A DNA stretch of 64,000 nt from Actinokineospora terrae (lineage in GTDB: Bacteria; Actinomycetota; Actinomycetes; Mycobacteriales; Pseudonocardiaceae). The translations under genes were made by a program, and so were the position numbers. This document shows, one piece after another, positions 52,453-60,925 of the stretch (within the stretch, counting starts at the first letter, position 1; each line of letters begins with the position of its first letter). The notes under the pieces are model-generated. The model had not been told where the DNA came from, made no database searches, and saw only the letters and a list, made by a program, of their open reading frames with translations. Location: contig NZ_FOGI01000018.1 in NCBI RefSeq assembly GCF_900111175.1, positions 28,625 through 92,624 of the forward strand, read 5' to 3'.

Positions 52453-53967
52453 GTGGTCTGCTCGGATGGTCGTGAAGATCGACACCGCTGGTCCGTATCG
52501 TCGCCGGGGGTGTGGGCCGGTGCGGACAGTGGAGTCCCGGAGCCTTGGCGGGTCAAGGTCCGTGACGCCCGCGGTGATGCCGTGGGTGCGGGGATTGCCC
52601 TGGCGGGCGGGATGGTGCTCACGTGCGCGCATGTCGTGTCGGCCGCGGCGGGTACGGCCGAACAGACCGCCCCCGAGCAGCCGATCCGACTGACCTTCGA
52701 CGCCATGCGAGGCGAGCCGGAGGCAACAGCCGTCGTGTTGCCGGACTGCTGGGCGCCGCAACGGGCTGACGGTAGCGCCGACATCGCCCTGCTCCGCCTC
52801 ACCAGCCCGCCGCCGACCAACGTAAGTGCCATGTTGCTCCGCCTCGGCGTGCCGAGGAACCGCGAGGTGCGCGCATACGGCTACCCGCGCCAACACCCCG
52901 ATGGCGTCTGGGGCGCGGCGGTGTTAGCGGGCTCGACCGGTCCTCACGGCGAATGGGTGCAACTCGACGCGCGGGTGCCGGGTCAGTTGGTGCGGCGGGG
53001 GTTCAGCGGCGCGGCGGTGATCGATGAGGAGACCGATGCCGTGGTGGGCATGGTCGTCACCGCGCACACCGACGATGGCGAGGGCCTTGCCTGCATGGTC
53101 CCGGTGCGGACGCTGGTGCGGTACGTGCCCGCGATCGCGGAGTGGGTCGGCTCCGAGCCCATCGCGCCCAGGATCGTGGTGTTCGGTGGACCTCGGCCGC
53201 CCGCCACCGACCTGACCAGGGTGGAGCTCGACGCCGCGCGCACTCCGGTCGAGCAGTTGGGCGAACAGCTCCGCGACGACGTCTCCCGCGCGCGGTCCGG
53301 TCCGACAGGCGAGTCGACCCCGGTCCGCGTGGCGATCACGAACGTCGACCGCGCGGAGCGACCCGACGCCGTGTTGCACCAGATCGTCAAGCCCCTGGCC
53401 GAGAGCGCCGAGGTGGAACTGCACTTCAGCGACGACCACTCCCCCGGCCTCGACCAGGCGCGGCAGTGGCTCGACGAGGAGATCGCGGCCAGGACCGCCG
53501 TGCTGGCCGAGCGGGTCGACGCGCTCGAACGGACCGAGCAGGCGCTGCTGCGCAGGCTGACCCAGATCGGCTCCGTCGTCGGACCACTGCCGCTGATCCG
53601 CCTGGCCGCAAGAGACCTGCGCCTGCGGCTGCGCGTGCTCGACGACGCGGTACCCGGGGTCGACGCGGCCAGGGTGCGCACCGCGTTGGCCTCGACCGAA
53701 CGCAAGGCCGAGCGAGCCGAACTGGCAGCCACCGCGGCGGCGGCAGAGGTCGAGGCCCTCCAGACGCGCTACCGCGAGGCCAAAGACCTGCTGCGCGCCT
53801 ACCACGCCCTGGCCGTCGACCACGAATTGCTCGAGGACGAGCGGCTTTCTGCCTTCCACCGCCCGGCCGCTGGCGCGATGGCGGCACGACCCTGTCAGAT
53901 CGACGCGGCCGAGCCCTTGGTGTCGGCGTACGTCGTGGCCGTACGGAGGCAGATCCATGGTCGCTGA
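52453..53967 (+). CDS. Trypsin-like serine protease with helical C-terminus
   Basis: A 504-residue protein. Residues 32-230 are a chymotrypsin-fold protease with His60 in TCAHVV, Asp110 in SADIALLRL and Ser185 in RGFSGAAV, so the triad is intact. No signal peptide is seen, so it acts in the cytoplasm. Residues 330-480 are helical and rich in Ala, Leu, Arg and Glu (coiled coil). Codon 158 (52924-52926) is TTA. The start is not certain; a GTG near 52510 also fits. It overlaps the kinase gene by 11 bases. Confidence 0.87.
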   Translation: MVCSDGREDRHRWSVSSPGVWAGADSGVPEPWRVKVRDARGDAVGAGIALAGGMVLTCAHVVSAAAGTAEQTAPEQPIRLTFDAMRGEPEATAVVLPDCWAPQRADGSADIALLRLTSPPPTNVSAMLLRLGVPRNREVRAYGYPRQHPDGVWGAAVLAGSTGPHGEWVQLDARVPGQLVRRGFSGAAVIDEETDAVVGMVVTAHTDDGEGLACMVPVRTLVRYVPAIAEWVGSEPIAPRIVVFGGPRPPATDLTRVELDAARTPVEQLGEQLRDDVSRARSGPTGESTPVRVAITNVDRAERPDAVLHQIVKPLAESAEVELHFSDDHSPGLDQARQWLDEEIAARTAVLAERVDALERTEQALLRRLTQIGSVVGPLPLIRLAARDLRLRLRVLDDAVPGVDAARVRTALASTERKAERAELAATAAAAEVEALQTRYREAKDLLRAYHALAVDHELLEDERLSAFHRPAAGAMAARPCQIDAAEPLVSAYVVAVRRQIHGR

Positions 53968-56176
53968 GCCCGCGGAGCCGCTCCTGCACTGCGGCGTCCC
54001 GGTGAGCCCGACCGGGTACTGCGACGAGTGCGGCCGCAAGGTGTCGCCCCGCACGGTCGTGCCGACCACCGACCGGCCCGCCTTCTGGGCCAGGGGTTCC
54101 AGCGCCACCCGCGAGGTCTCCGCGGTGCTGCCGCCCGCGCGCTCGGTGAACCCGGTCGACCGGCTGGGATCGGCGACGTCCTACCCGACCGACCGCCAGT
54201 TCTGCGGGAACCCGCGCTGCGGCAAGCCGGTCGGCCAGGGGTTCGCGGGCCAGCCGCCGCTGATGGAGGGCTTCTGCGGCTCGTGCCGGTTGGCGTTCTC
54301 CTTCACCCCCAAGCTGCACGCGGGTGACCTGGTCGAGGGTCGCTACGCGGTGCTCGGCACGATCGCCAGGGGCGGGCTGGGGTGGATCTACCTGGCCAGG
54401 GACACCCGGCTGGGCGACAACCACGTGGTGCTCAAGGGGGTGATCAACTCCAGCGACGTGCGGGCGCTCGAGCTCGCCGCGGTGGAGCGGGACACGCTCA
54501 TCCGGCTCGACCACGAGAACATCGTGCGCATCGTCGACTTCGTCGGCCACCCCCGGCCCGACCGACCGGACGGCCCGGTCGACGAGTACATCGTCATGGA
54601 GTACCTCGCGGGCCGGACCCTGGCGGAGGTGGTGCTCGACCCGGCGGGGCTGCGGCTGGAGCACGTCCTGGCCTACGCCGAGCGGATCCTCGCCGCCATC
54701 GGCCACCTGCACGACACCGGGTTGCTCTACTGCGACATGTCCCCGTCGAACGTGATGCACACGGGCAGCACGGTGAAGGTGATCGACCTCGGCGCGACCC
54801 GACCGGTCGAGGACAAGGACACTCCGCCGGTCCACACGCGCGGGTTCAGCGTCGACGCCAACGAGATCAAGGTCCACGGCGTCACCGTCCGCTCCGACAT
54901 CTACGCCATCGGCCAGACGCTGCGGGCGCTGCTCCAAGCCGTGCCTGCCGACCCGGACGGCGCCGAGAAGTCGTTGTCCCGGCTGCTCGACCGTGCGACC
55001 GCGGCCCACGGCGCCCGGTTCCCCTCCGTGGCCGCGATGCGTGAGCAGCTCGACGCGGTCGGCCGGGAGATCCGGTCGCTCCAGGACGGCTCCCAGCGGC
55101 CCGCCAGGTCGACCTGGTTCGCCGAGTCGGCCGACCTGCTCGACGGCGGCCTCGGTGTGGTGCCCGGCCTCGCGCAGTGGGCCCGGGGTGTGCCGGGCTT
55201 CGAGCCGACCCCGCCACCACTGGCCGAGATCGCCGTCCGCCTGCCCGCGCCCGCGATCGCCCAGGACGACCCAGCGGTCACGTTCCTGTCGGACCTGGTG
55301 GCCCTCGACCCCGGCGCGCTCCTGCGCAAGCTGGACCAGACCGGCGCCGCCACCCCGGAGATCGCCTTCTGCCGCGTGCGGGCGCACCTGCGCCGCCACG
55401 AGACCGAGCAGGCGTCGGCCGCGCTGAGCCGGGCCACCGACCTGCTCGGCGGGTCATCGGCGGACGACTGGCGAACGCACTGGCACACCGGCCTGATGTC
55501 GCTCGCGGAAGGCGACACCGGGGCGGCGCGAACCTCGTTCAACCAGGTCTACACGATGCTGCCCGGCGAGGACGCGCCGAAACTGGCACTGGCGCTGTGC
55601 TGCGAACACCTCGGCGCACAACACCTCGACGAGGCTTGGTGGCTGCACCACGTCGTGCTCAACCGCGACCACGCGCAAGCCAACGCCGCGTTCGGCCTAG
55701 CCCGGCTGGCACTGCGCGACCACGAGCGGGCGACCGCGATCAAGGTGCTCGACCAGGTGCCCCGGGTGTCGCGGCACCACGACGCGGCGAACGTCGCGGC
55801 GGTGCGGGTGCTGTCCGCGCGGTTGGGCGACCGCGACCCGACCCCGGCCGACCTCGCCGATGCCGCTGTCCGCGCGGTGGACCTGTTCGACGACGTGGAC
55901 GACGGGGGCGAGTCGCGGGACCGGCTCACGCTCGTCGTGCTGCACGCGGCGTTCACCCACGTGCTGGCGGGCAGGGCGTTCCCGCTGCCCGACGACCAGG
56001 ACCCGGCCCGCGCGGCCAAGATCGCCGACGTCCTGGGTGACCCGGTGGCCGAGTCCGGGCTGCGGGCCCGGATGGAGGACGCGTACCGGCGGCTGGCGAA
56101 GTGCTCCCGGCTCCGCCTCGAACACGGAACCCTGGTCGACCTGGCGAACACCGTGCGGGAGATGAGCAGGTGGTGA
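53957..56176 (+). CDS. PknG-like Ser/Thr protein kinase with zinc motifs and TPRs
   Basis: A 739-residue soluble kinase. The N-terminus carries Cys pairs (Cys22/25, then Cys83/88 and Cys107/110), comparable to the rubredoxin-like region of PknG. The kinase domain spans about 130-385: glycine loop GTIARGGLGW, Lys150, Glu167, catalytic Asp250 and Asn255 in YCDMSPSNVM, and DLG at 267-269 in place of DFG, as in PknG. The C-terminal 300 residues are TPR-like helices. No membrane segment is present. It is coupled to the vWA gene by a GTGA overlap. Confidence 0.9.
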   Translation: MVAEPAEPLLHCGVPVSPTGYCDECGRKVSPRTVVPTTDRPAFWARGSSATREVSAVLPPARSVNPVDRLGSATSYPTDRQFCGNPRCGKPVGQGFAGQPPLMEGFCGSCRLAFSFTPKLHAGDLVEGRYAVLGTIARGGLGWIYLARDTRLGDNHVVLKGVINSSDVRALELAAVERDTLIRLDHENIVRIVDFVGHPRPDRPDGPVDEYIVMEYLAGRTLAEVVLDPAGLRLEHVLAYAERILAAIGHLHDTGLLYCDMSPSNVMHTGSTVKVIDLGATRPVEDKDTPPVHTRGFSVDANEIKVHGVTVRSDIYAIGQTLRALLQAVPADPDGAEKSLSRLLDRATAAHGARFPSVAAMREQLDAVGREIRSLQDGSQRPARSTWFAESADLLDGGLGVVPGLAQWARGVPGFEPTPPPLAEIAVRLPAPAIAQDDPAVTFLSDLVALDPGALLRKLDQTGAATPEIAFCRVRAHLRRHETEQASAALSRATDLLGGSSADDWRTHWHTGLMSLAEGDTGAARTSFNQVYTMLPGEDAPKLALALCCEHLGAQHLDEAWWLHHVVLNRDHAQANAAFGLARLALRDHERATAIKVLDQVPRVSRHHDAANVAAVRVLSARLGDRDPTPADLADAAVRAVDLFDDVDDGGESRDRLTLVVLHAAFTHVLAGRAFPLPDDQDPARAAKIADVLGDPVAESGLRARMEDAYRRLAKCSRLRLEHGTLVDLANTVREMSRW

Positions 56177-57597
56177 CCCACGAGAACCCCGCGACCGACC
56201 GCGATCCGGGCGACCGGGTCGCGGTGGACCTGCGGGTCAGCCAGAACACCTACGTCTCGGCCGCCGATCCGGCGATGCCCGCGGTGATCACCGTGCGCGG
56301 CGCGGCCGGGCAGCCATCGGCGGCCTCGGCGGTGGTGTTGCTGATGGACTGCTCCGCGTCGATGGACTGGCCGCCCAGCAAGATCGCCGCCGCCCGGCAG
56401 GCCGCTGTCGCCGCGATCGACGCGCTGCGCGACGACGTGCTCTTCGCCGTGGTGCAGGGCACGGAGTCCGCGTCGATGGCCTACCCGGCCGAGACCCGCC
56501 TGGTGCCCGCGACCCCGGAGCACCGCTCGGCGGCCAAGTCGGCGGCCCGCAGGCTGGCCGCGGCGGGCGGCACCGCGATGGGCACGTGGCTGGCGCTGGC
56601 CCGCAAGCTGTTCGCGAGCCACCCCGACCACATCAGGCACGCGATCCTGCTGACCGACGGGCACAACCAGTCGGAGGCGGGCTGGGTGCTGCGCGCGGAG
56701 CTGGCCAAGTGCACCGGGCTGTTCACCTGCGACGCGCGCGGCATCGGCGACGACTGGGACCCGCTGGTGCTGCGCGAGATCACCACCGCGCTGCGCGGAC
56801 GGGCCGATGCCGTGGTGGCCGAGGCCGACCTCGCCGCCGACTTCCGCCGGGTGATCGACGCCGCGACCGGCAAGGTGCTGCCCCAGCTGCGGCTGCGGAT
56901 CACCACGATGCCGCACGCGACGGTGCGCGCGCTGCGGCAGAAGTCCCCCGACGACGTCGACCTGACCGGCGATCTCACGCGGTCCACCACGCGGGCGCTG
57001 GAGGTCGCCACCGGGGCGTGGGGCGCCGAGACCCGCGAGTTCCTGCTGAGCCTCGACCTCGACCCGGCGGGGCTCTCGGCCGCGGAAGAGGTCCAGGTGT
57101 GCCGGGTGGAGCTGCTCGGGGGTGACGGCGAGGTGGTCGCCGGTCCGGTGGCGGTGCTCGCCAGGCTCACCGCGGACGAGGTGCTGTCGAGCAGGCTGGA
57201 CCCCAAGGTGCAGAGCCACCTGGTGCGCGACGAGCTGGGCGCGGCCATGACGGCGGGCTGGGACGCCCACGGCAGGGACGACACCGCCGAGGCCCAGCGG
57301 CACTGGGGCGAGGCGGTGCGCCTGGCCACCGAACTGGGCGACACCGAGGCGCTGCACCGCCTCCACCGCCTGGTCGAGGTCGACGACGCGACCACCGGCC
57401 GGGTCCGGCTCCGCCCGGACCTGCGTCCCCGCGACGCGTTCTCGGTCCTGCTCGGCGCCACGATCACCGGCGCTGATCCACCCCCTGCCGCACAACCCGC
57501 GCCGACCGGCCCGAACCTCACCTGCGGCACCTGCCAACGGGTATCCCCCGCGGGCACCACGGCTTGTCCTCAGTGCGGCACGAGGTTCGACCAGTGA
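56173..57597 (+). CDS. von Willebrand factor A protein with C-terminal zinc ribbon
   Basis: A 474-residue cytoplasmic protein. The vWA domain is at about residues 52-230 with a complete MIDAS: DCSAS at 59-63, the Thr of GGTAMGTW and the Asp of LLTDGHNQSE. A beta-rich middle domain follows, and the C-terminus is a zinc ribbon with CGTCQRV and CPQCGTRF. It probably scaffolds or is phosphorylated by the neighbouring kinase. GTG 56173 overlaps the kinase stop. Confidence 0.88.
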   Translation: MTHENPATDRDPGDRVAVDLRVSQNTYVSAADPAMPAVITVRGAAGQPSAASAVVLLMDCSASMDWPPSKIAAARQAAVAAIDALRDDVLFAVVQGTESASMAYPAETRLVPATPEHRSAAKSAARRLAAAGGTAMGTWLALARKLFASHPDHIRHAILLTDGHNQSEAGWVLRAELAKCTGLFTCDARGIGDDWDPLVLREITTALRGRADAVVAEADLAADFRRVIDAATGKVLPQLRLRITTMPHATVRALRQKSPDDVDLTGDLTRSTTRALEVATGAWGAETREFLLSLDLDPAGLSAAEEVQVCRVELLGGDGEVVAGPVAVLARLTADEVLSSRLDPKVQSHLVRDELGAAMTAGWDAHGRDDTAEAQRHWGEAVRLATELGDTEALHRLHRLVEVDDATTGRVRLRPDLRPRDAFSVLLGATITGADPPPAAQPAPTGPNLTCGTCQRVSPAGTTACPQCGTRFDQ

Positions 57598-58658
57598 CCA
57601 CATGGGCGCGCGTGTGGTGGCGGCAAGCGGCGCTGTTAGCACTGACCTTGGCCCTGTTGGTATGTGCGGTCGCCGCGGTGGGCGGAGCTAGAGGAGCGGT
57701 GCGGACGGCAGGGGCAACCGCAGCACCGGCGCTTCTAGAGGTCATGGCCGTGCGATCTGCGTTGGCACGAGCTGACGCGGCAGCGATGAGTAGCTTCCAG
57801 ACCGGGCAGGCCAGGCTGACCGGGCCCGGTGAGGACTACCAGAGTCAACTCGCGCAAGCAGGTCAGCGGCTCGCGCAGATCGCCGAGCACAACGCCGCCG
57901 GGGAGCACGCGAGCCGGACCCTCCAAGTGGTGGAAGGGCTCGTGGTCGCCTACTCCGGCGCCATCGGTCGGGCCGACTCGTTCTTGCGGTCCGACCGGGG
58001 ATCGGCGCTGGGCATCGCGGCGTTGTGGGACGCGCACCGGCTGCTCTCCGCGCCGGACTCGGGGATCCTCGCCCAGCTCGACGTGCTGGCGGCCCAACAG
58101 CGGGCCTCGCTCGACGAGCAGCTCGGCCACGGGTGGATGTCGGGGTGGGTGGTCCCGCTGTGGGCGCTGCCCGCCGTCGCGCTGCTCGTGCTGCTGGTGT
58201 GGACGCAGGTTTTCCTGCGTGCGCGCTTCCGGCGTGCCCTCAACGCCCCGCTGATCGCCGCGACCGTGCTGGCCGGGCTGGTGGCGGCCGTGCTGGCCGT
58301 CGTCGTCGGGCACGCCCACCGGGAGGTCGCCGCGGTCGACGAGGCGGTGGCCGCGGTGTCGATGCCCGCCGACGCGTTCCTGCTCGTCGGCGAGCGCAAG
58401 CTGGGTGACCTGCTGGCCGGGCAGTGCGCGGGCCAGTGCGGCGACGCGGTCGACGCCTTCGTCGGATCCCTGCCCGCGACCGTGGCCGAACCGGACCGGG
58501 CGATCGCGGTCGCCGAGGTCGGGCCGGTGTACGAGCGGCTCGCCGGGGTCGCCGAGCTGTGGGTGGTGCTGACCGTTCCCGCGCTGCTGGCCGTCGCCGT
58601 GCTCGTCGTGGTGGGCCTGCGGCCGCGCCTGGAGGAATACAGGTACTCGTCGCGATGA
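57594..58658 (+). CDS. GlnX-like four-TM sensor membrane protein
   Basis: A 354-residue membrane protein with hydrophobic helices at about 11-30, 185-206, 219-240 and 322-341. Residues 35-180 and 245-318 would be outside and are helical, like tandem four-helix sensor domains. This topology and the position between kinase and solute-binding lipoprotein genes match mycobacterial GlnX. Codon 15 (57636-57638) is TTA, in a patch of unusual codons at 57620-57790. It overlaps both neighbours by four bases. Confidence 0.72.
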   Translation: MTTWARVWWRQAALLALTLALLVCAVAAVGGARGAVRTAGATAAPALLEVMAVRSALARADAAAMSSFQTGQARLTGPGEDYQSQLAQAGQRLAQIAEHNAAGEHASRTLQVVEGLVVAYSGAIGRADSFLRSDRGSALGIAALWDAHRLLSAPDSGILAQLDVLAAQQRASLDEQLGHGWMSGWVVPLWALPAVALLVLLVWTQVFLRARFRRALNAPLIAATVLAGLVAAVLAVVVGHAHREVAAVDEAVAAVSMPADAFLLVGERKLGDLLAGQCAGQCGDAVDAFVGSLPATVAEPDRAIAVAEVGPVYERLAGVAELWVVLTVPALLAVAVLVVVGLRPRLEEYRYSSR

Positions 58659-59896
58659 GAAGACTCGTGCCGTTGCTGCTCACCGCGCTCCTGCTGTCCT
58701 CGGGGGCCTGCGGTCTGCGCCAGGAGTCGCTGACCGTGCTCGCCTCGTGGACCGGCGACGAGGAGGTGGCGTTCCGGGCGGTGCTCGACGCGTTCACCGA
58801 GGAGACCGGCATCGAGGTCACCTACACCGGGACCAGGGCGCTGACCCAGGTGCTGCAGACCGACGTGCAGAAGGGCGCCCCACCCGACATCGCGGTGCTG
58901 CCCAGCCCCGCCGAGGTGGTGCGGTACGTGCGCGCGGGGGCGGTGAAACCCATGGCGGACGTCGTCGTCGGGGAGGCGGCCGACGCCTACAGCGCCCAGT
59001 GGCGCGGGCTGCGCGCGGCCGGGACGGACACCGTGCACGCGATCCCGGTGAAGGTCGACCTGAAGAGCATCATCTGGTACGACCCGGCGGTGATTCCCCT
59101 GCCACCGGGCACGTGGGCCGAGTTGACCGCGCTGACCGAGCGGCTGCGGGCCGCCGGGCGGGCACCGTGGTGCGTCGGCCTGGCCGCGGCGCCCGCGTCC
59201 GGGTGGCCGGGCACCGACTGGGTCGAGGACATCCTGCTGCACCAGGCCGGTCCCGAGGTGTACCGGCGGTGGGCGGCCGGGACGCAGGCGTGGACGTCGG
59301 CGCCGGTCCGGCAGGCGTGGCTGACGTGGGGTTCGCTGGTCCTGCCGCCGGGGTCGGTGCGTGGCGACGTGCGGTCCGCGTTGGTCACCGACTTCGCCGA
59401 CGCGAGCAAGTCGCTGACCGCGGGCAGGTGCGCGCTCGAGCACCAGGCGTCCTTCGCCATCGGGGGCCACCGCGACGCCGACTACTTCCCGTTCCCCTCG
59501 GTCGAGCCGGGCAACGCCGGGTTGGCGGAGGTCTCGGCGGACCTGGCGGTCGCGTTCACCGACACCAAGGCCACCCGCGCGTTCATGGCCTACCTGGCCT
59601 CGGCGGACGGCCAACGGATCTGGCCCGCGCGCGGCACTGCGTTCTCGCCGCGCCGGGGGGTCGAGCAGCACGGCACGGCGGTCAGCGCGCGGATCGCGAA
59701 GACGCTGGCCAACTCCCCCGGCCTCTGCTTCGACGCCTCGGACCTGATGCCCGCCAGGATGAGCGGCGCGTTCCAGCGGGCCGCCCTGGCCTACCTGGCC
59801 GACCCGACCCAGCTCGACACCCTGCTGACCGACCTGGACCGGGTCCGGGCGGGCCTGGCCGACGACGAGCGGCTCGATGTCGCGTGTGGACGATGA
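58655..59896 (+). CDS. Extracellular solute-binding lipoprotein (GlnH-like role)
   Basis: A 413-residue lipoprotein with lipobox SSGAC (Cys19) and a periplasmic-binding fold of the family 1 kind: LTVLASWTGDEEVAFRAVLDAF at the start, then GAPPDIAVLPSPAEVVRYVRAG. No ABC permease or ATPase gene is nearby, so it is more likely a ligand sensor than a transporter part. By analogy with GlnH it would present the ligand state to the adjacent membrane protein. The ligand is unknown. Confidence 0.85.
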   Translation: MRRLVPLLLTALLLSSGACGLRQESLTVLASWTGDEEVAFRAVLDAFTEETGIEVTYTGTRALTQVLQTDVQKGAPPDIAVLPSPAEVVRYVRAGAVKPMADVVVGEAADAYSAQWRGLRAAGTDTVHAIPVKVDLKSIIWYDPAVIPLPPGTWAELTALTERLRAAGRAPWCVGLAAAPASGWPGTDWVEDILLHQAGPEVYRRWAAGTQAWTSAPVRQAWLTWGSLVLPPGSVRGDVRSALVTDFADASKSLTAGRCALEHQASFAIGGHRDADYFPFPSVEPGNAGLAEVSADLAVAFTDTKATRAFMAYLASADGQRIWPARGTAFSPRRGVEQHGTAVSARIAKTLANSPGLCFDASDLMPARMSGAFQRAALAYLADPTQLDTLLTDLDRVRAGLADDERLDVACGR

Positions 59897-59907
59897 GAGG
59901 AACCCCG

Positions 59908-60255
59908 GTGAGCGAGTTCGTCGAGTACCCGCTTGATGGCGGCGGCACGGTGACGATCGAGGTCGAGGACCACCCGGGCATGGCCCGCGCGGGGCGGGCG
60001 GCGACCGTCCTGCGCGAGGCGACCGAGACCCTCGACCAGGCGTTGGCCAACGTCCGGGCCGCGGCCTCCGCCGCGCTCGGGCAGTTCCGCGCGATGGCCA
60101 ACAGCCCGGACGAGATCGAGATCAAGTTCGGGGTGAAGCTGGACGTGCAGGCGGGCGCGGTGATCGCGCGGACCGGCTTGCAGGGGCAGTTCGAGGTCAA
60201 GCTCAAGTGGATCCGCGCGGAGGCGGAGGACGAGGTCCCGCCGCCTGAAGACTGA
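59908..60255 (+). CDS. Trypco1 (trypsin-co-occurring domain 1) protein
   Basis: A 115-residue protein: FVEYPLDGGGTVTIEVED, LDQALANVRAAASAALGQFR, SPDEIEIKFGVKLDVQAGAVIARTG and FEVKLKW. This is the Trypco1 layout, a small domain found beside trypsin-like proteases in predicted conflict systems. GTG 59908 has GAGGA upstream; an ATG at 59893 overlaps the previous stop. It closes the six-gene operon. Confidence 0.83.
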   Translation: MSEFVEYPLDGGGTVTIEVEDHPGMARAGRAATVLREATETLDQALANVRAAASAALGQFRAMANSPDEIEIKFGVKLDVQAGAVIARTGLQGQFEVKLKWIRAEAEDEVPPPED

Positions 60256-60363
60256 CCGCTGCCTCCTCCGCTAGGGTCGGTCCAGGGCTGCCTGCCCCTG
60301 TTTCGGGTGGTTCCGCACCGAACGGAGACAACGGCATGAGGCTCCCCGGCGCAGAACACACCA

Positions 60364-60421
60364 ATTCGGCCCGACTGTGAAGTTCTCTTTTGGTGAAGAG
60401 AATCCCGCAGTCGGGCCGAAT
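60364..60421. terminator. Bidirectional hairpin terminator
   Basis: The 14-base arms 60364-60377 and 60408-60421 are fully complementary, and an inner TTCTCTT/AAGAGAA stem extends the hairpin. It separates the Trypco1 operon from the convergent secreted-peptide gene. Confidence 0.75.
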
Positions 60422-60473
60422 CGATACGGCAACTATCAGTAGTTCTGCTATCGCGCGCCGATCGAAAGTGCCG

Positions 60474-60683
60474 TCAGAATTGACAGGGGATCTGCTGGCA
60501 GTACATGCGACCGCCGTCCTTGACGCAGAGGAAGCACTCCGGCTCGGGGACCGCGCTGGAAACGGACTGGGTGACGAAGGCGAGACCAGGCGTGGTAGCG
60601 GCAGCGGACGTGCCACCCACTACCAGCATCAGCGCCAGGGAAACGAAGATGGCGGATACGCGTCCGATCGACACTCTTGGCAT
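60474..60683 (-). CDS. Small secreted four-cysteine peptide
   Basis: A 69-residue precursor. The signal peptide (MPRVSIGRVSAIFVSLALML then VVGGTSAAA) is followed by a mature peptide of about 38 residues ending PECFLCVKDGGRMYCQQIPC then QF, with four cysteines able to form two disulfides. The ATG at 60683 has GGAG five bases upstream. No family is recognised. Confidence 0.65.
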   Translation of the reverse strand: MPRVSIGRVSAIFVSLALMLVVGGTSAAATTPGLAFVTQSVSSAVPEPECFLCVKDGGRMYCQQIPCQF

Positions 60684-60925
60684 TATGCGCTCCACATGGA
60701 AAGGATCGACAAGTCGACGCAGAATTGCACTCGGGCCAAACGGTAGCACGCCACTTCATCGGCGTTCGATAGTCCGAAAGCGTGACGACAGATCGAAAAT
60801 ACGGCCAACCGGCCGGGGACAACCTTCCTGGACGAGAATCCGCCCTGCTGCGGATTGTTGGAAATCCGGCGACGAGGCCCGATGATTCCCTATTGTTGGC
60901 CTGCGTCGAATAGCGAGACAGCTGA
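60684..60925. other. Intergenic region
   Basis: Lower-GC sequence between the peptide gene and the MMPL gene; it should contain the peptide promoter. No gene or clear terminator was identified. Confidence 0.35.

Noticed and set aside
58655..59896. ABC transporter operon for the solute-binding lipoprotein.
   Set aside because: No permease or ATPase gene lies on either side; the partners are a kinase and a non-transporter membrane protein.
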